Assembly: GCA_040220855.1 (NCBI GenBank)
Contig: JAVJVZ010000026.1
Span: 57,496 to 121,495, forward strand
Direction: 5' to 3'
DNA: 64,000 nucleotides
Origin: JACKNG01 sp040220855
GTDB lineage: Bacteria > Pseudomonadota > Gammaproteobacteria > Ga0077536
The translations under genes were made by a program, and so were the position numbers. The notes beneath the pieces were generated by a model that saw only the letters and a program-made list of their open reading frames with translations, was not told where the DNA came from and made no database searches. Positions 44,118-52,497 of this stretch are shown piece after piece. Every line of letters starts with the position of its first letter. Position 1 is the first letter of the stretch.

Positions 44118-45560
44118 ATGGATTGGGAAGCCGTAATCGGTCTCGAGATTCACGCCCAGCTCGCTACCGCGAGCAAGATGTTCTCTGGTGCTGCTACTGC
44201 CTACGGTGCTGCGCCCAACACCCAGGCCTGCGCGGTCGACCTCGGCCTGCCGGGCGTCCTTCCGGTCGTGAACGAGAAGGCGATCGAGATGGCTGTGCGC
44301 TTCGGCCTCGCAATCGACGCAAGCATAGCCGAGCGCTCGGTGTTCGCCCGCAAGAACTACTTCTATCCTGACCTCCCGAAGGGCTACCAGATAAGCCAGT
44401 ATGACCAGCCGATCGTCAGCCGTGGGAAACTCACCATAGACGTCGATGGAGACCAGCGCGAAATCAAGATCACGCGCGCGCACCTGGAGGAAGATGCCGG
44501 CAAATCAGTTCATGGTGGAATGCCGGGTGCTTCAGGCATCGATCTCAACCGCGCCGGTACGCCACTGCTCGAGATCGTCTCCGAGCCGGTGATGCACTCG
44601 GCGCGCGAAGCGGTGGCGTACATGCGGGAACTGCACAGGCTGGTGCGCTACCTCGAGATCTGCGACGGCAACATGCAGGAAGGCTCGTTTCGCTGTGACG
44701 CCAACGTCTCCGTGAGACCACGCGGCGCGCAACAGCTGGGTACGCGTACCGAGATCAAGAACCTCAACTCGTTTCGCTTCGTCGAGCGCGCCATCGAGCA
44801 CGAGATCGAACGTCAGATCGAAGTGCTCGAAGAGGGCGGCACCATCCGCCAGGAAACACGCCTATACGACGCCGAATCGGACGAGACGCGCACCATGCGC
44901 ACCAAGGAAGATGCGCACGATTATCGCTATTTTCCCGACCCCGACCTCCTGCCGGTGGAAGTCGACGAAGCTCTCGTCGCGAACATCGCCCAGTCACTCC
45001 CCGAGCTGCCGCGCGCCAAGCTCGCCCGCTATACGGCCGGACTCGGCCTGCCGGCCGCCGACGCCGCAGCACTCGTCAACGAACCGCGCACAGCCGCCTG
45101 GTTCGAAGCCGCGCTCGCGGCAGGCAAGGCCGATGCAAAAATCCTGGCCAACTGGGTGACCGGTGAACTCTTCGGCGCGCTCAACAAGCACGGCATCGAG
45201 ATCGACCACGCCCCAATCAGCCCAGCGGCCCTCAACCAGCTCGTGATGCGGATCGCCGACGGCGTGATTTCCGGCAAGATCGCCAAGCAGGTCTTCCAGG
45301 CCATGTGGGAAGGCGAAGGCACTCCCGACCAAATCATCGAACAAAAAGGCCTCACCCAGGTCTCGGACACGAGCATCATCGACGCCGCAGTCGCCAGCGT
45401 CCTCGCAGAATTCCCGGACCAGGTCGAACAGTACCTGGCCGGAAAAGAAAAGGTCCTGGGCTTCCTCGTCGGCCAGGTCATGAAAAGGACCAAAGGCAAG
45501 GCCAACCCGGCGATGGTGAATGAGGCGGTGCGCCGAGAGGTTCGCAAGCTGACGTCATGA
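44118..45560 (+). CDS. gatB: Aspartyl/glutamyl-tRNA amidotransferase subunit B
   Basis: A 480-residue kinase/transamidase subunit. WEAVIGLEIHAQL starts the cradle domain. NYFYPDLPKGYQISQYD and HLEEDAGKSVH are the conserved ATP and zinc region, and a YqeY-like C-terminal tail domain binds the tRNA elbow. The ATG at 44118 is preferred to a TTG nine bases earlier because of the GAGG spacing. It closes gatCAB; sequence composition changes sharply after its stop. Confidence 0.97.
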   Translation: MDWEAVIGLEIHAQLATASKMFSGAATAYGAAPNTQACAVDLGLPGVLPVVNEKAIEMAVRFGLAIDASIAERSVFARKNYFYPDLPKGYQISQYDQPIVSRGKLTIDVDGDQREIKITRAHLEEDAGKSVHGGMPGASGIDLNRAGTPLLEIVSEPVMHSAREAVAYMRELHRLVRYLEICDGNMQEGSFRCDANVSVRPRGAQQLGTRTEIKNLNSFRFVERAIEHEIERQIEVLEEGGTIRQETRLYDAESDETRTMRTKEDAHDYRYFPDPDLLPVEVDEALVANIAQSLPELPRAKLARYTAGLGLPAADAAALVNEPRTAAWFEAALAAGKADAKILANWVTGELFGALNKHGIEIDHAPISPAALNQLVMRIADGVISGKIAKQVFQAMWEGEGTPDQIIEQKGLTQVSDTSIIDAAVASVLAEFPDQVEQYLAGKEKVLGFLVGQVMKRTKGKANPAMVNEAVRREVRKLTS

Positions 45561-45984
45561 TTCGTTAATCGATCATCTCCTTGCTGCCCGTAACAGCTCC
45601 CCAAGATTCTTCTCGGCTCCCCCACCTGCCAATTACGTGTACAACGCTATCCAGGCACGCTCACGACTCATCGACCTTGGGGCCAGGGGTGGAACCTCCG
45701 GCAAGAGACTCCAGAAGCAGTCGACCTAGGTCACGCTCACAACCCGCGTATACCGGGTCGAGGATGTGAGAGTACTATTGCAAATTGAGTAGTCGCGACG
45801 TTTTCGTCAGGCCCGCACAATGAGCAAATCAGCCGCTCGGTACCCTTACAACTGCAGCGGCCAGGGCCCGCGCAAGAGCCAAACCAATGACGCCTACCGT
45901 GAGTCCTAGAGTCCGCAATGCGGCACCCACCACACTGGGGTACCACACAATAAGCGAAATCAGATAACGAGGTCTACCAGGAGA
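45561..45984. other. 424-bp gene-poor stretch between gatB and the histidine kinase
   Basis: No established gene or clear terminator is seen, although two transcription units converge here. On the minus strand a 39-codon hydrophobic frame (45829-45948) continues in frame after the kinase stop. Base composition is intermediate between gatB and the island. Confidence 0.5.
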
Positions 45985-48423
45985 TTACTCCTCACTCGCC
46001 TGCCTACGGAGAATTTTTTCCAGATAAGCGACGATCTGAAGCAATGACACTTCCATCACCGACGCCAATTTGGCCAAATTTTCTTTGCGGTTCGATGCAG
46101 TCATTTCCTCCCCGCGCTCCAGTATCGAAGACGCGCAGTCCGAAAGCCGAGGTACTCCGCCCGCGTCGCCAAGGCCTACGATCTCATGCAGCACTTGGCG
46201 CATTTCCGCGGACACCGTGTCGCCGTCGAGGCACTTCATCCGTGTCCCGGCCTGCGCGAGTTCGCATACAAGTTTCGCGAGTAGTACCACCACAGCTTCC
46301 TGGGCTACTCCGCACGCGAGTAATTCCTCCACAAACGCCGGATCGAAATGCTCTGGCGTTCGGCTAGCATGCCCTACGTTTGCCAAGCTCGCCTCATTTT
46401 GCCGTCCACTCGAATGCGCAACAAACTTCGCTATTTCGTCGAAGGGTACGGGTTTCGTAAAAATCGAATCAACGCCACAGTCCTTTAGCTGCTCGGCGAC
46501 GTGCTCCTGACTTTCCCCTGACAGTACCGCCACGCTCGGTACCCGACGACCGGCCCTATTCGCGACAATGTGGCGAATCAGTCTCTCCGAACACTCGTGC
46601 GCCAGGAAATAGTCGACAATCACTGAGTCTATGTGTTCACGCTCCAATACTCTTTCGGCGTCAGCCATGATGCGTGCTACGTGAACATTCGCGCCAGCAT
46701 GCTGAAACAAAATACGTTGGCGCTCCAAGTAGGCTTCGCTATCATCGACCAGGAGTACAGTGATACCTGCCAGCGCTCTTGGCTCCGTGGGTAAAATACC
46801 CGCGGGTTGCCAACCACGTGAATTGGTCGCTAGCAAGAACTCAATTGCGCATCTAACGTCTTCGGCGCAGTTCAAGTTGCTTACTGCTACGAGACCAACC
46901 TGCGTATCAGCCGCGTCGTTGATCATTCCCGTACTTGCGAGCGAGATCACATGCATATTGCAGCGTTTCGCGTGGGTCAGAACCGCAGGCTGCTCGGTGC
47001 AGGATACATCGAAGATGAGAGCTATCTTGCTGCCCCACGATCCAGGGTCGAGTTCAAGGAACGCCTCAGGCGACAAGTAGTGGGTCACACGCGCCATTGA
47101 GCATTCCGAGAGCTCAGCTCCTTTAACCTGATCAACACTATTGGACACGATGACGATTTCATCAAGCGCCGGCCCTAGCGACCTGGCCGGCGTTCCTTCA
47201 CAAGGAACCCTGAGATCGGATACAAACGTGTTTATCTCTGTTCGAAAGAATTTAGCAGACCCTCCTGCCTCAATCAGAAGCCGGCGTGTTATAGCAAGAC
47301 CCATTCCTGCGCCATGATAAATTGCGGGATCGTAGTTATCGTCGACGATGCGACCTTCTACATAATGGTCGATGGTATTCTCCATCCGGACTCGGAACCT
47401 GAGATTTAGTTCTGTAGAACCTTCGATTCCGACACGAACGGTGAATGCTCCGTTCCGCGCGTAACGTAGCGTGTTCGAAAGGGTGTTCGAGATTGCTCTA
47501 TTAAGTACCCCAGCCGGAATCACAACAGCACTCGAAGCCATCTCGTCGAAAATGAATTGAGTTCGACATTCAATATCAGAGAATCTGATTAAATACCGGC
47601 CAAAGACACCAGCTAGCCATGGGCCTACTTGAATGTGTTCCATGGGAAGCCGAACTTCTTTTTGCTCCGTCTTGCTCCAACCTTGGGATCTAGCAATTTC
47701 CTCGGTTGTCATTCGCGCCAAGAAGTCTGTTGTGTCCTCAAGCAGTTGAACTTCTCTTGCGGCCTTGGTCGGATCCGAGGATATCGTCGCTGCAAGCACT
47801 TCCGTGCTTGCTCTGATCGCTTGCAGTTGTGAGCGCACGTCGTGTGCGAACGCCCGCACTACTTGACTATACTTCGAAGAGTGGAAACGGCGGCTATCGT
47901 GAGTTCGCGCTGCACGTACTTGAAGGTAGGAAAAATACAAAGACAGAAACGGGACTCCTAATGCGAACGCTACGCACGTATGTGGTCGACCGCTCCAATA
48001 TGGATCCCATGACCATAGAGCTAGTATTCCCGCGCTGGCTAACCCGGTTGATAACCATAGGTACGGGTTGCCGAATCGCACCCCGAATCCGTAGGAAATC
48101 TGCACAAGGAGGACGTAGAGAAAGTAGCCGGTTTCCGCGGTCAGATGCAGACCTAACACCGAGAAGGCGTTGTCCCCGATCAATGTAGAAACAATGAGCC
48201 ATTGCGGCAGCGGCACTTCCGTGATGCGTCGTGCGACGAACCAGATTATTGACGCGTATATTGCAAAGGCCAAATAGACGGGGTGGTCGTAGAAGCCAGA
48301 GAAGAGAAAGTAGGTTCCCATGAAAGCCGCTACGGCCATTCGGACAAGTGCTTGGTTTTGAAACTCATCCGTTTGGATTGAGCGCTCCGCTTTCGCTTCC
48401 TTCGCAAATTCCATTTGCTTCAC
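45985..48423 (-). CDS. Orphan hybrid histidine kinase with RpfC-like membrane sensor, pseudo-receiver, receiver and Hpt
   Basis: An 812-residue hybrid kinase. Residues 28-168 hold five to six membrane helices arranged like the RpfC sensor (LHLTAETGYFLYVLLVQISYGFGVRFG). A dimerisation helix carries His194 (AFAHDVRSQL). The HATPase has its N-box near N308-N317 and G-loop GAGMGLAITRRL, but no clear DxGxG. Residues 421-532 look like a receiver lacking the acidic pair. Residues 554-670 are a true receiver (D560/D561, D604, K657). Residues 690-805 are an Hpt domain with His746. No output regulator is adjacent. GC is near 50%, well below its neighbours, suggesting transfer. Confidence 0.85.
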   Translation of the reverse strand: MKQMEFAKEAKAERSIQTDEFQNQALVRMAVAAFMGTYFLFSGFYDHPVYLAFAIYASIIWFVARRITEVPLPQWLIVSTLIGDNAFSVLGLHLTAETGYFLYVLLVQISYGFGVRFGNPYLWLSTGLASAGILALWSWDPYWSGRPHTCVAFALGVPFLSLYFSYLQVRAARTHDSRRFHSSKYSQVVRAFAHDVRSQLQAIRASTEVLAATISSDPTKAAREVQLLEDTTDFLARMTTEEIARSQGWSKTEQKEVRLPMEHIQVGPWLAGVFGRYLIRFSDIECRTQFIFDEMASSAVVIPAGVLNRAISNTLSNTLRYARNGAFTVRVGIEGSTELNLRFRVRMENTIDHYVEGRIVDDNYDPAIYHGAGMGLAITRRLLIEAGGSAKFFRTEINTFVSDLRVPCEGTPARSLGPALDEIVIVSNSVDQVKGAELSECSMARVTHYLSPEAFLELDPGSWGSKIALIFDVSCTEQPAVLTHAKRCNMHVISLASTGMINDAADTQVGLVAVSNLNCAEDVRCAIEFLLATNSRGWQPAGILPTEPRALAGITVLLVDDSEAYLERQRILFQHAGANVHVARIMADAERVLEREHIDSVIVDYFLAHECSERLIRHIVANRAGRRVPSVAVLSGESQEHVAEQLKDCGVDSIFTKPVPFDEIAKFVAHSSGRQNEASLANVGHASRTPEHFDPAFVEELLACGVAQEAVVVLLAKLVCELAQAGTRMKCLDGDTVSAEMRQVLHEIVGLGDAGGVPRLSDCASSILERGEEMTASNRKENLAKLASVMEVSLLQIVAYLEKILRRQASEE

Positions 48424-48499
48424 CTAAGACATGCCGCGTATCCGGGAGAGTCGTGTATCAAAGGACGACCGTGGCAATTTGGATATCATTGATCTGGCG

Positions 48500-48943
48500 T
48501 GTCAAGCAACACCCAGTCTCACACACTTTGGCGACACCCAGATTTGCGCAGTTCCGGGTGGTTGTCAGGTCATCCCTTGCGGCTGGCGAGGGCGTTCTCC
48601 AGATCTCTCAGCCGATAGGTCCTCCCCTTGATGTTCATGATGTGGGCGTTGTGCAGCAGGCGGTCGAGGATCGCCGAGCGCGGCTGCCGCGCCCGGCCGT
48701 CCTCGGCGCCCGCGGCCTGCCGCCTGAGGTGATAGCGCACCGTGCCCTCGCTCAGTCCCAGTTGCCAGCCGATGGCGCGCCTGGACACGCCCTTGGCTGC
48801 TAACGTCTTGATTGTCATCCGTACCTCCAGATTGCTCATCCGTCAGCCGGCTCCCATCAACCCTGGAAGCCGATATCGTGAACCAACCGCCGGTGCGCAA
48901 ATCTCGATGTCGCCTTAGCGCGAAATTACAGTGTCGCTCTACA
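48500..48943 (-). mobile_element. IS21-family miniature (internally deleted) element, 444 bp
   Basis: The ends are inverted repeats on two levels: outer 13-mers TGTCAAGCAACAC (48500-48512) and TGTAGAGCGACAC (minus strand, 48943-48931), 10 of 13 identical; inner 21-mers at 48530-48550 and 48894-48914 (GGCGACA then AGATTTGCGCA), 19 of 21 identical. Double end repeats and TG termini fit the IS21 family. The interior encodes only an istA-start/istB-end fusion, so most of both genes has been deleted. Flanks TGGCG and TGCCG are nearly but not exactly a target duplication. Confidence 0.7.
48570..48818 (-). CDS. IstA N-terminus / IstB C-terminus in-frame fusion of an IS21 element
   Basis: An 82-residue frame. 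Residues 1-45 resemble the IS21 transposase IstA helix-turn-helix (TLAAKGVSRRAIGWQLGLSEGTVRYHLRR). Residues 48-75 resemble the end of the IstB ATPase helper (RSAILDRLLHNAHIMNIKGRTYRLRDL). The junction is clean and in frame. GGAGGT 5 bp before ATG 48818 is an excellent ribosome binding site, so the peptide may be made. It cannot catalyse transposition, since the DDE core and Walker motifs are missing, but it keeps a DNA-binding head. Confidence 0.7.
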   Translation of the reverse strand: MTIKTLAAKGVSRRAIGWQLGLSEGTVRYHLRRQAAGAEDGRARQPRSAILDRLLHNAHIMNIKGRTYRLRDLENALASRKG

Positions 48944-49296
48944 TGCCGACGCCGGACGGACCCTGGATGAGCAGCGTCTCCTACGCGCGTATCCTGGGGC
49001 CGGTCGCCAACGTCTCGATGCGAGAGCGCTGTACCGAAGCCTGGAACGCAAAGTCGACGTCGACCAGCGCAATGCCGGACGGCAGGTTGGAGAGCCGCAG
49101 GCTCGTCCGCACCCGCCGCTGGTCACGCCTGTCGAGCTCTGAATGCAGCCACTGGTCGAGGAAGCTGTGCGGCGCTGGTCGCCTGCTTGACCGCCGCGCT
49201 CAGCGTCTGCTCCAGCACTGCCGCGGCATGGACCATCCTCAGCGCCTTGAGCTGCTCGCGGCTGCGGTCGATGTTGAGCTTGTGCTTCGTACTCAT
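48939..49296 (-). pseudogene. Degraded IS21 istB (N-terminal part), broken by frameshift and stops
   Basis: From ATG 49296 a frame begins like IstB (KLNIDRSREQLKALRMVHAA). After about 45 codons similarity moves to another frame (SFLDQWLHSELDRRDQRR, then VDVDFAFQASVQRSRIETLA), runs through an in-frame stop, and ends at LLIQGPSGVG, the start of Walker A, exactly where the right end of the miniature element begins. Just upstream, a frame ending LYAALAEVTR with its stop overlapping the ATG looks like the tail of istA. The gene is non-functional. Confidence 0.65.
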
Positions 49297-49416
49297 CGCG
49301 TCACCTCGGCGAGAGCCGCATACAGATTGGTCGCACGCTGCGCCAACGGCATCACGGACGCACGCCATTTCTACACCACGTCTCGGGACACGACCGCAGC
49401 TACCGTCCGGTCCGCG

Positions 49417-49447
49417 TAAAAAAAAACCGGGAGCGATGCTCCCGGTT
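49417..49447 (-). terminator. Rho-independent terminator of the S10-spc-alpha ribosomal array
   Basis: On the minus strand a perfect 10-bp stem AACCGGGAGC/GCTCCCGGTT with a 3-base loop runs into a stretch of nine T. It lies 43 bp after the rplQ stop and separates the ribosomal genes from the IS21 remnants. Confidence 0.93.
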
Positions 49448-49490
49448 CTCTTCTCGGTCGTTTCGCGTCTGGTCGACGCGTTAGTCTGGC

Positions 49491-49880
49491 CTATTCGTCG
49501 TCGCTAACTGCTTCCTCTGTCACTGGACGATCGACGAGCTCGACGATGGCCATCGGCGCGTTATCACCTGGACGAAAGCCGCACTTCAATATGCGAACGT
49601 AACCACCCGGACGCGACTCGTAACGAGGGCCGAGTTCGTTGAACAATTTGGTCACGACGTCGCGGTCGCGCAGGCGTGAGAAGGCAAGGCGACGCTTGGC
49701 CACCGAGTCCGACTTCGCCATCGTGATCAGGGGCTCAGCCGTGCGACGGAGTTCCTTCGCCTTGGGCAGCGTGGTTTTGATGATCTCATGACGGAACAGC
49801 GACACCGCCATATTGCGGAACATCGCCTTGCGATGCGCACTGTCACGGTTCAGCTGGCGTCCACTGTTTAAGTGTCTCAT
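49491..49880 (-). CDS. rplQ: 50S ribosomal protein L17
   Basis: A 129-residue L17, assembling near the peptide exit tunnel. MRHLNSGRQLNRDSAHRKAMFRNM is the invariant start and GGYVRILKCGFRPGDNAPMAIVELVD the C-terminal core. It is the last gene of the alpha operon, 28 bp after rpoA, followed by the terminator. Confidence 0.98.
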   Translation of the reverse strand: MRHLNSGRQLNRDSAHRKAMFRNMAVSLFRHEIIKTTLPKAKELRRTAEPLITMAKSDSVAKRRLAFSRLRDRDVVTKLFNELGPRYESRPGGYVRILKCGFRPGDNAPMAIVELVDRPVTEEAVSDDE

Positions 49881-49908
49881 CGTATGCGGCTCAATAGGTT
49901 CGAATTAT

Positions 49909-50913
49909 TCAATGCGGGCTACGGTCAGACTCGTAGAGATTGGCTGGTGGCCAGTTCTCGAGTCGCATACCTAGCGATAGACCACGTGCGGCAAGTACAT
50001 CCTTGATTTCCGTAAGCGATTTCTTGCCCAGGTTCGGCGTCTTGAGCAGTTCTACTTCGGTGCGCTGTATCAGGTCGCCGATGTAATAAATGCTTTCCGC
50101 CTTGAGACAGTTGGCCGATCGTACGGTCAGTTCGAGGTCGTCGATGGAGCGAAGCAGGATTGGGTCGATCTCGACGGAATCACCAGCCGCGGATTCCTGT
50201 ACATCCTCACTGGTAATGTCTACGAAAACCGCCAGCTGGCTACGCAGAATGCCGGCCGCTTCCTTGACCGCGAACTCCGGATCGATCGTGCCATTGGTTT
50301 CGATGGTGAGTATCAGCTTATCCAGGTTCGTCTGCTGTTCGACACGCGCGCTCTGAACCTCATAGGCGCAGCGCCGCACCGGGCTGAAGGACGCGTCGAG
50401 CTTGAGGCGGCCGATCGCGTGATCCGCTTCTTCCGGGTTCTCGCGCGCAGTCGAGGGCTGGTACCCGCGACCGCGCTCGACGCGCAGCGTCATGTTGAGT
50501 TCGCCGTTGTCGCTCAGCGTCGCGATGTGATAGTCCGGGTCGACGATTTCCACATCGTGATCGAGCACGATGTCGCGAGCCGTCACCACAGATGGGCCGC
50601 GCTTGTTCAGCGTGAGCGTGGCCTCATCGCGCGAATGCATATTGATGGCCAGGCCTTTCAGGTTCAGGAGAATGTCGGTCACGTCCTCCTGCACACCTTC
50701 GATCGTGGTGTACTCGTGCAGGACGTTCTCGATCTCGACCTCGGTAATTGCGCTGCCGGTCATGGAAGACAACAGCACGCGCCTCAGGGCATTACCCAGA
50801 GTGTGGCCGAAACCGCGATTCAGGGGTTCGATCGTTATCTTCGCCGTGCGCGGGTTGACGGCGGAGACGTCAACGATTTTGGGCTTCAATAACTCGTTCA
50901 AGGCTGACGCCAT
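49909..50913 (-). CDS. rpoA: RNA polymerase alpha subunit
   Basis: A 334-residue alpha subunit. The N-terminal dimerisation/assembly domain has EPLNRGFGHTLGNALRRVLLSS and DVTDILLNLKG; a flexible linker near 235-250 precedes the C-terminal domain (LKAESIYYIGDLIQRTEVELLKTPNLGKKSLTEIKDVL), which contacts UP elements and activators. Length and order (after rpsD) are as in E. coli. Confidence 0.98.
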   Translation of the reverse strand: MASALNELLKPKIVDVSAVNPRTAKITIEPLNRGFGHTLGNALRRVLLSSMTGSAITEVEIENVLHEYTTIEGVQEDVTDILLNLKGLAINMHSRDEATLTLNKRGPSVVTARDIVLDHDVEIVDPDYHIATLSDNGELNMTLRVERGRGYQPSTARENPEEADHAIGRLKLDASFSPVRRCAYEVQSARVEQQTNLDKLILTIETNGTIDPEFAVKEAAGILRSQLAVFVDITSEDVQESAAGDSVEIDPILLRSIDDLELTVRSANCLKAESIYYIGDLIQRTEVELLKTPNLGKKSLTEIKDVLAARGLSLGMRLENWPPANLYESDRSPH

Positions 50914-50938
50914 ATCGGAGTCTCCTTACTCTGGAGAA

Positions 50939-51562
50939 TTACTTCGAATACAACTCGACGACGAGCGATTCATTGATGTCGGCCGGCAGGTCGGCGCGTT
51001 CCGGGACGGTCTTGAAGCGCCCCTCCATCTTCTTCGAATCCACTTCGACCCAGTCGGGAAAGCCGAGCTGTTCGGCGATGGCGAGCGAGTCCTGGATGCG
51101 TACCTGCTTGCGGGCGCGCTCACGAACAGCCACCACGTCATCCGGTGCCACCTGGTAAGAGGGAATGTTCACGACTTTCCCGTTGACCGTGATGGCCTTG
51201 TGACCGACCAGCTGGCGCGCCTCGGCACGGGTTGCACCGAAGCCCATGCGATAAACCACGTTGTCGAGGCGCCGTTCCAGCAGCTGCAGGAGGTTCTCGC
51301 CCGTGGCACCCTTCAAGCGCGCCGCTTCCTTGTAATAGTTACGGAACTGGCGCTCGAGCACACCATAGATGAAACGAAGCTTCTGCTTCTCGCGCAGCTG
51401 GAGTGCGTAGTCCGACAGCCGGCGCCCGCGCGCGTCGCCGTGCTGACCGGGCGGCTTCTCCATCTGGCATTTCGATTCGATCGGACGTGCGCGACTCTTC
51501 AGGCCGAGGTCCATGCCCTGGCGGCGGCTCAGCTTGCATTTGGGGCCAATGTATCGAGCCAT
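50939..51562 (-). CDS. rpsD: 30S ribosomal protein S4
   Basis: A 207-residue primary 16S-binding protein. MARYIGPKCKLSRRQG opens the protein, and the S4 RNA-binding domain is at about residues 97-160 (RRLDNVVYRMGFGATRAEARQLVGH). It lacks the four-cysteine zinc site found in some bacteria. In E. coli S4 represses the alpha operon; no pseudoknot target was worked out here. It is 3 bp after rpsK. Confidence 0.98.
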   Translation of the reverse strand: MARYIGPKCKLSRRQGMDLGLKSRARPIESKCQMEKPPGQHGDARGRRLSDYALQLREKQKLRFIYGVLERQFRNYYKEAARLKGATGENLLQLLERRLDNVVYRMGFGATRAEARQLVGHKAITVNGKVVNIPSYQVAPDDVVAVRERARKQVRIQDSLAIAEQLGFPDWVEVDSKKMEGRFKTVPERADLPADINESLVVELYSK

Positions 51563-51565
51563 CTC

Positions 51566-51955
51566 TTAAACCCTACGCTTCTTGGGAGGCCGGCATCCGT
51601 TGTGCGGAATGGGCGTTACGTCAGTGATGTTGGTAATGCGGAAGCCTGCGTTGTTAAGCGAACGCACGGCCGACTCGCGGCCGGGCCCGGGGCCCTTCAC
51701 GAAGACATCCAGGTTCTGCATACCGTACTCATCGCGCACGGATGAAAGCTTCTCAGCCGCAACCTGTGCCGCAAATGGCGTGCTCTTTCGTGAGCCGCGG
51801 AAGCCGCTGCCGCCAGCGGTTGCCCACGCCAGCGTATTGCCCTGGCGATCGGTGATCGTGATGATCGTGTTGTTGAACGACGCGTGGATGTGTGCAACGC
51901 CATCGACGACAGAGCGCTTGGCGCGCTTCTTCGTCCGCGTGGAGGAAGTAGCCAT
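51566..51955 (-). CDS. rpsK: 30S ribosomal protein S11
   Basis: A 129-residue S11 of the platform. The core has VADGVAHIHASFNNTIITITD-like sequence (here with VDGVAHIH) and GPGPGRESAVRSLNNAGFRI; the basic tail ends in HNGCRPPKKRRV. It lies between rpsM (15 bp) and rpsD (3 bp). Confidence 0.98.
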   Translation of the reverse strand: MATSSTRTKKRAKRSVVDGVAHIHASFNNTIITITDRQGNTLAWATAGGSGFRGSRKSTPFAAQVAAEKLSSVRDEYGMQNLDVFVKGPGPGRESAVRSLNNAGFRITNITDVTPIPHNGCRPPKKRRV

Positions 51956-51970
51956 AGTAACGTCCCGAGC

Positions 51971-52327
51971 TTATCGTTTGACCAGGCGACGAGGACCCTT
52001 GCGGGTGCGCGCGTTGGTGCGGGTCTGCTGACCGCGGACCGGCAGGCCGCGACGGTGGCGGATGCCACGGTAGCATCCGAGGTCCATCAGGCGTTTGATG
52101 TTCATGCTGACCTCGCGCCGCAGGTCGCCTTCCACCTGGTACTTGCCGACCTCGTTACGGAGGTCGTCGAGCTGACCTTCGGTAAGGTCCTTGACCTGGT
52201 CGGTCGGGTTGATTCCCACCGACGCGCAGATATCGCGCGCGCGGGTCGGGCCGATGCCATAAATGGCAGTCAGCGCAATCACCGTGTGTTTGCGGTCCGG
52301 GATGTTTACTCCAGCTACGCGAGCCAT
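51971..52327 (-). CDS. rpsM: 30S ribosomal protein S13
   Basis: A 118-residue head protein contacting the P-site tRNA and L5. MARVAGVNIPDRKHTVIALTAIYGIG is the conserved start with the helix-two-turn-helix; GIRHRRGLPVRGQQTRTNART is the basic extended tail. It is the first gene of the alpha operon, 34 bp after rpmJ. Confidence 0.98.
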   Translation of the reverse strand: MARVAGVNIPDRKHTVIALTAIYGIGPTRARDICASVGINPTDQVKDLTEGQLDDLRNEVGKYQVEGDLRREVSMNIKRLMDLGCYRGIRHRRGLPVRGQQTRTNARTRKGPRRLVKR

Positions 52328-52361
52328 GCTGATTCCTCTTGGTAATGCCGACTGTCGACCA

Positions 52362-52475
52362 TCAGCCCTGACGCTGCTTGTGGCGTGGGTCCTTGCAGAT
52401 CACGCGCACGTTTCCCTTGCGGCGGATGATCCTGCAGTTGCGACAGATTCTCTTGACCGATGCCTGAACTTTCAT
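52362..52475 (-). CDS. rpmJ: 50S ribosomal protein L36 (zinc-binding form)
   Basis: A 37-residue protein starting MKVQASVKRICRNC and ending HKQRQG. Cys11, Cys14, Cys27 and His32 form the usual zinc site of the C+ type, so production depends on zinc supply. It sits between secY (22 bp) and rpsM (34 bp), the end of the spc operon. Confidence 0.97.
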   Translation of the reverse strand: MKVQASVKRICRNCRIIRRKGNVRVICKDPRHKQRQG

Positions 52476-52497
52476 TTTGGTCCTCTCAGATCGCCGT

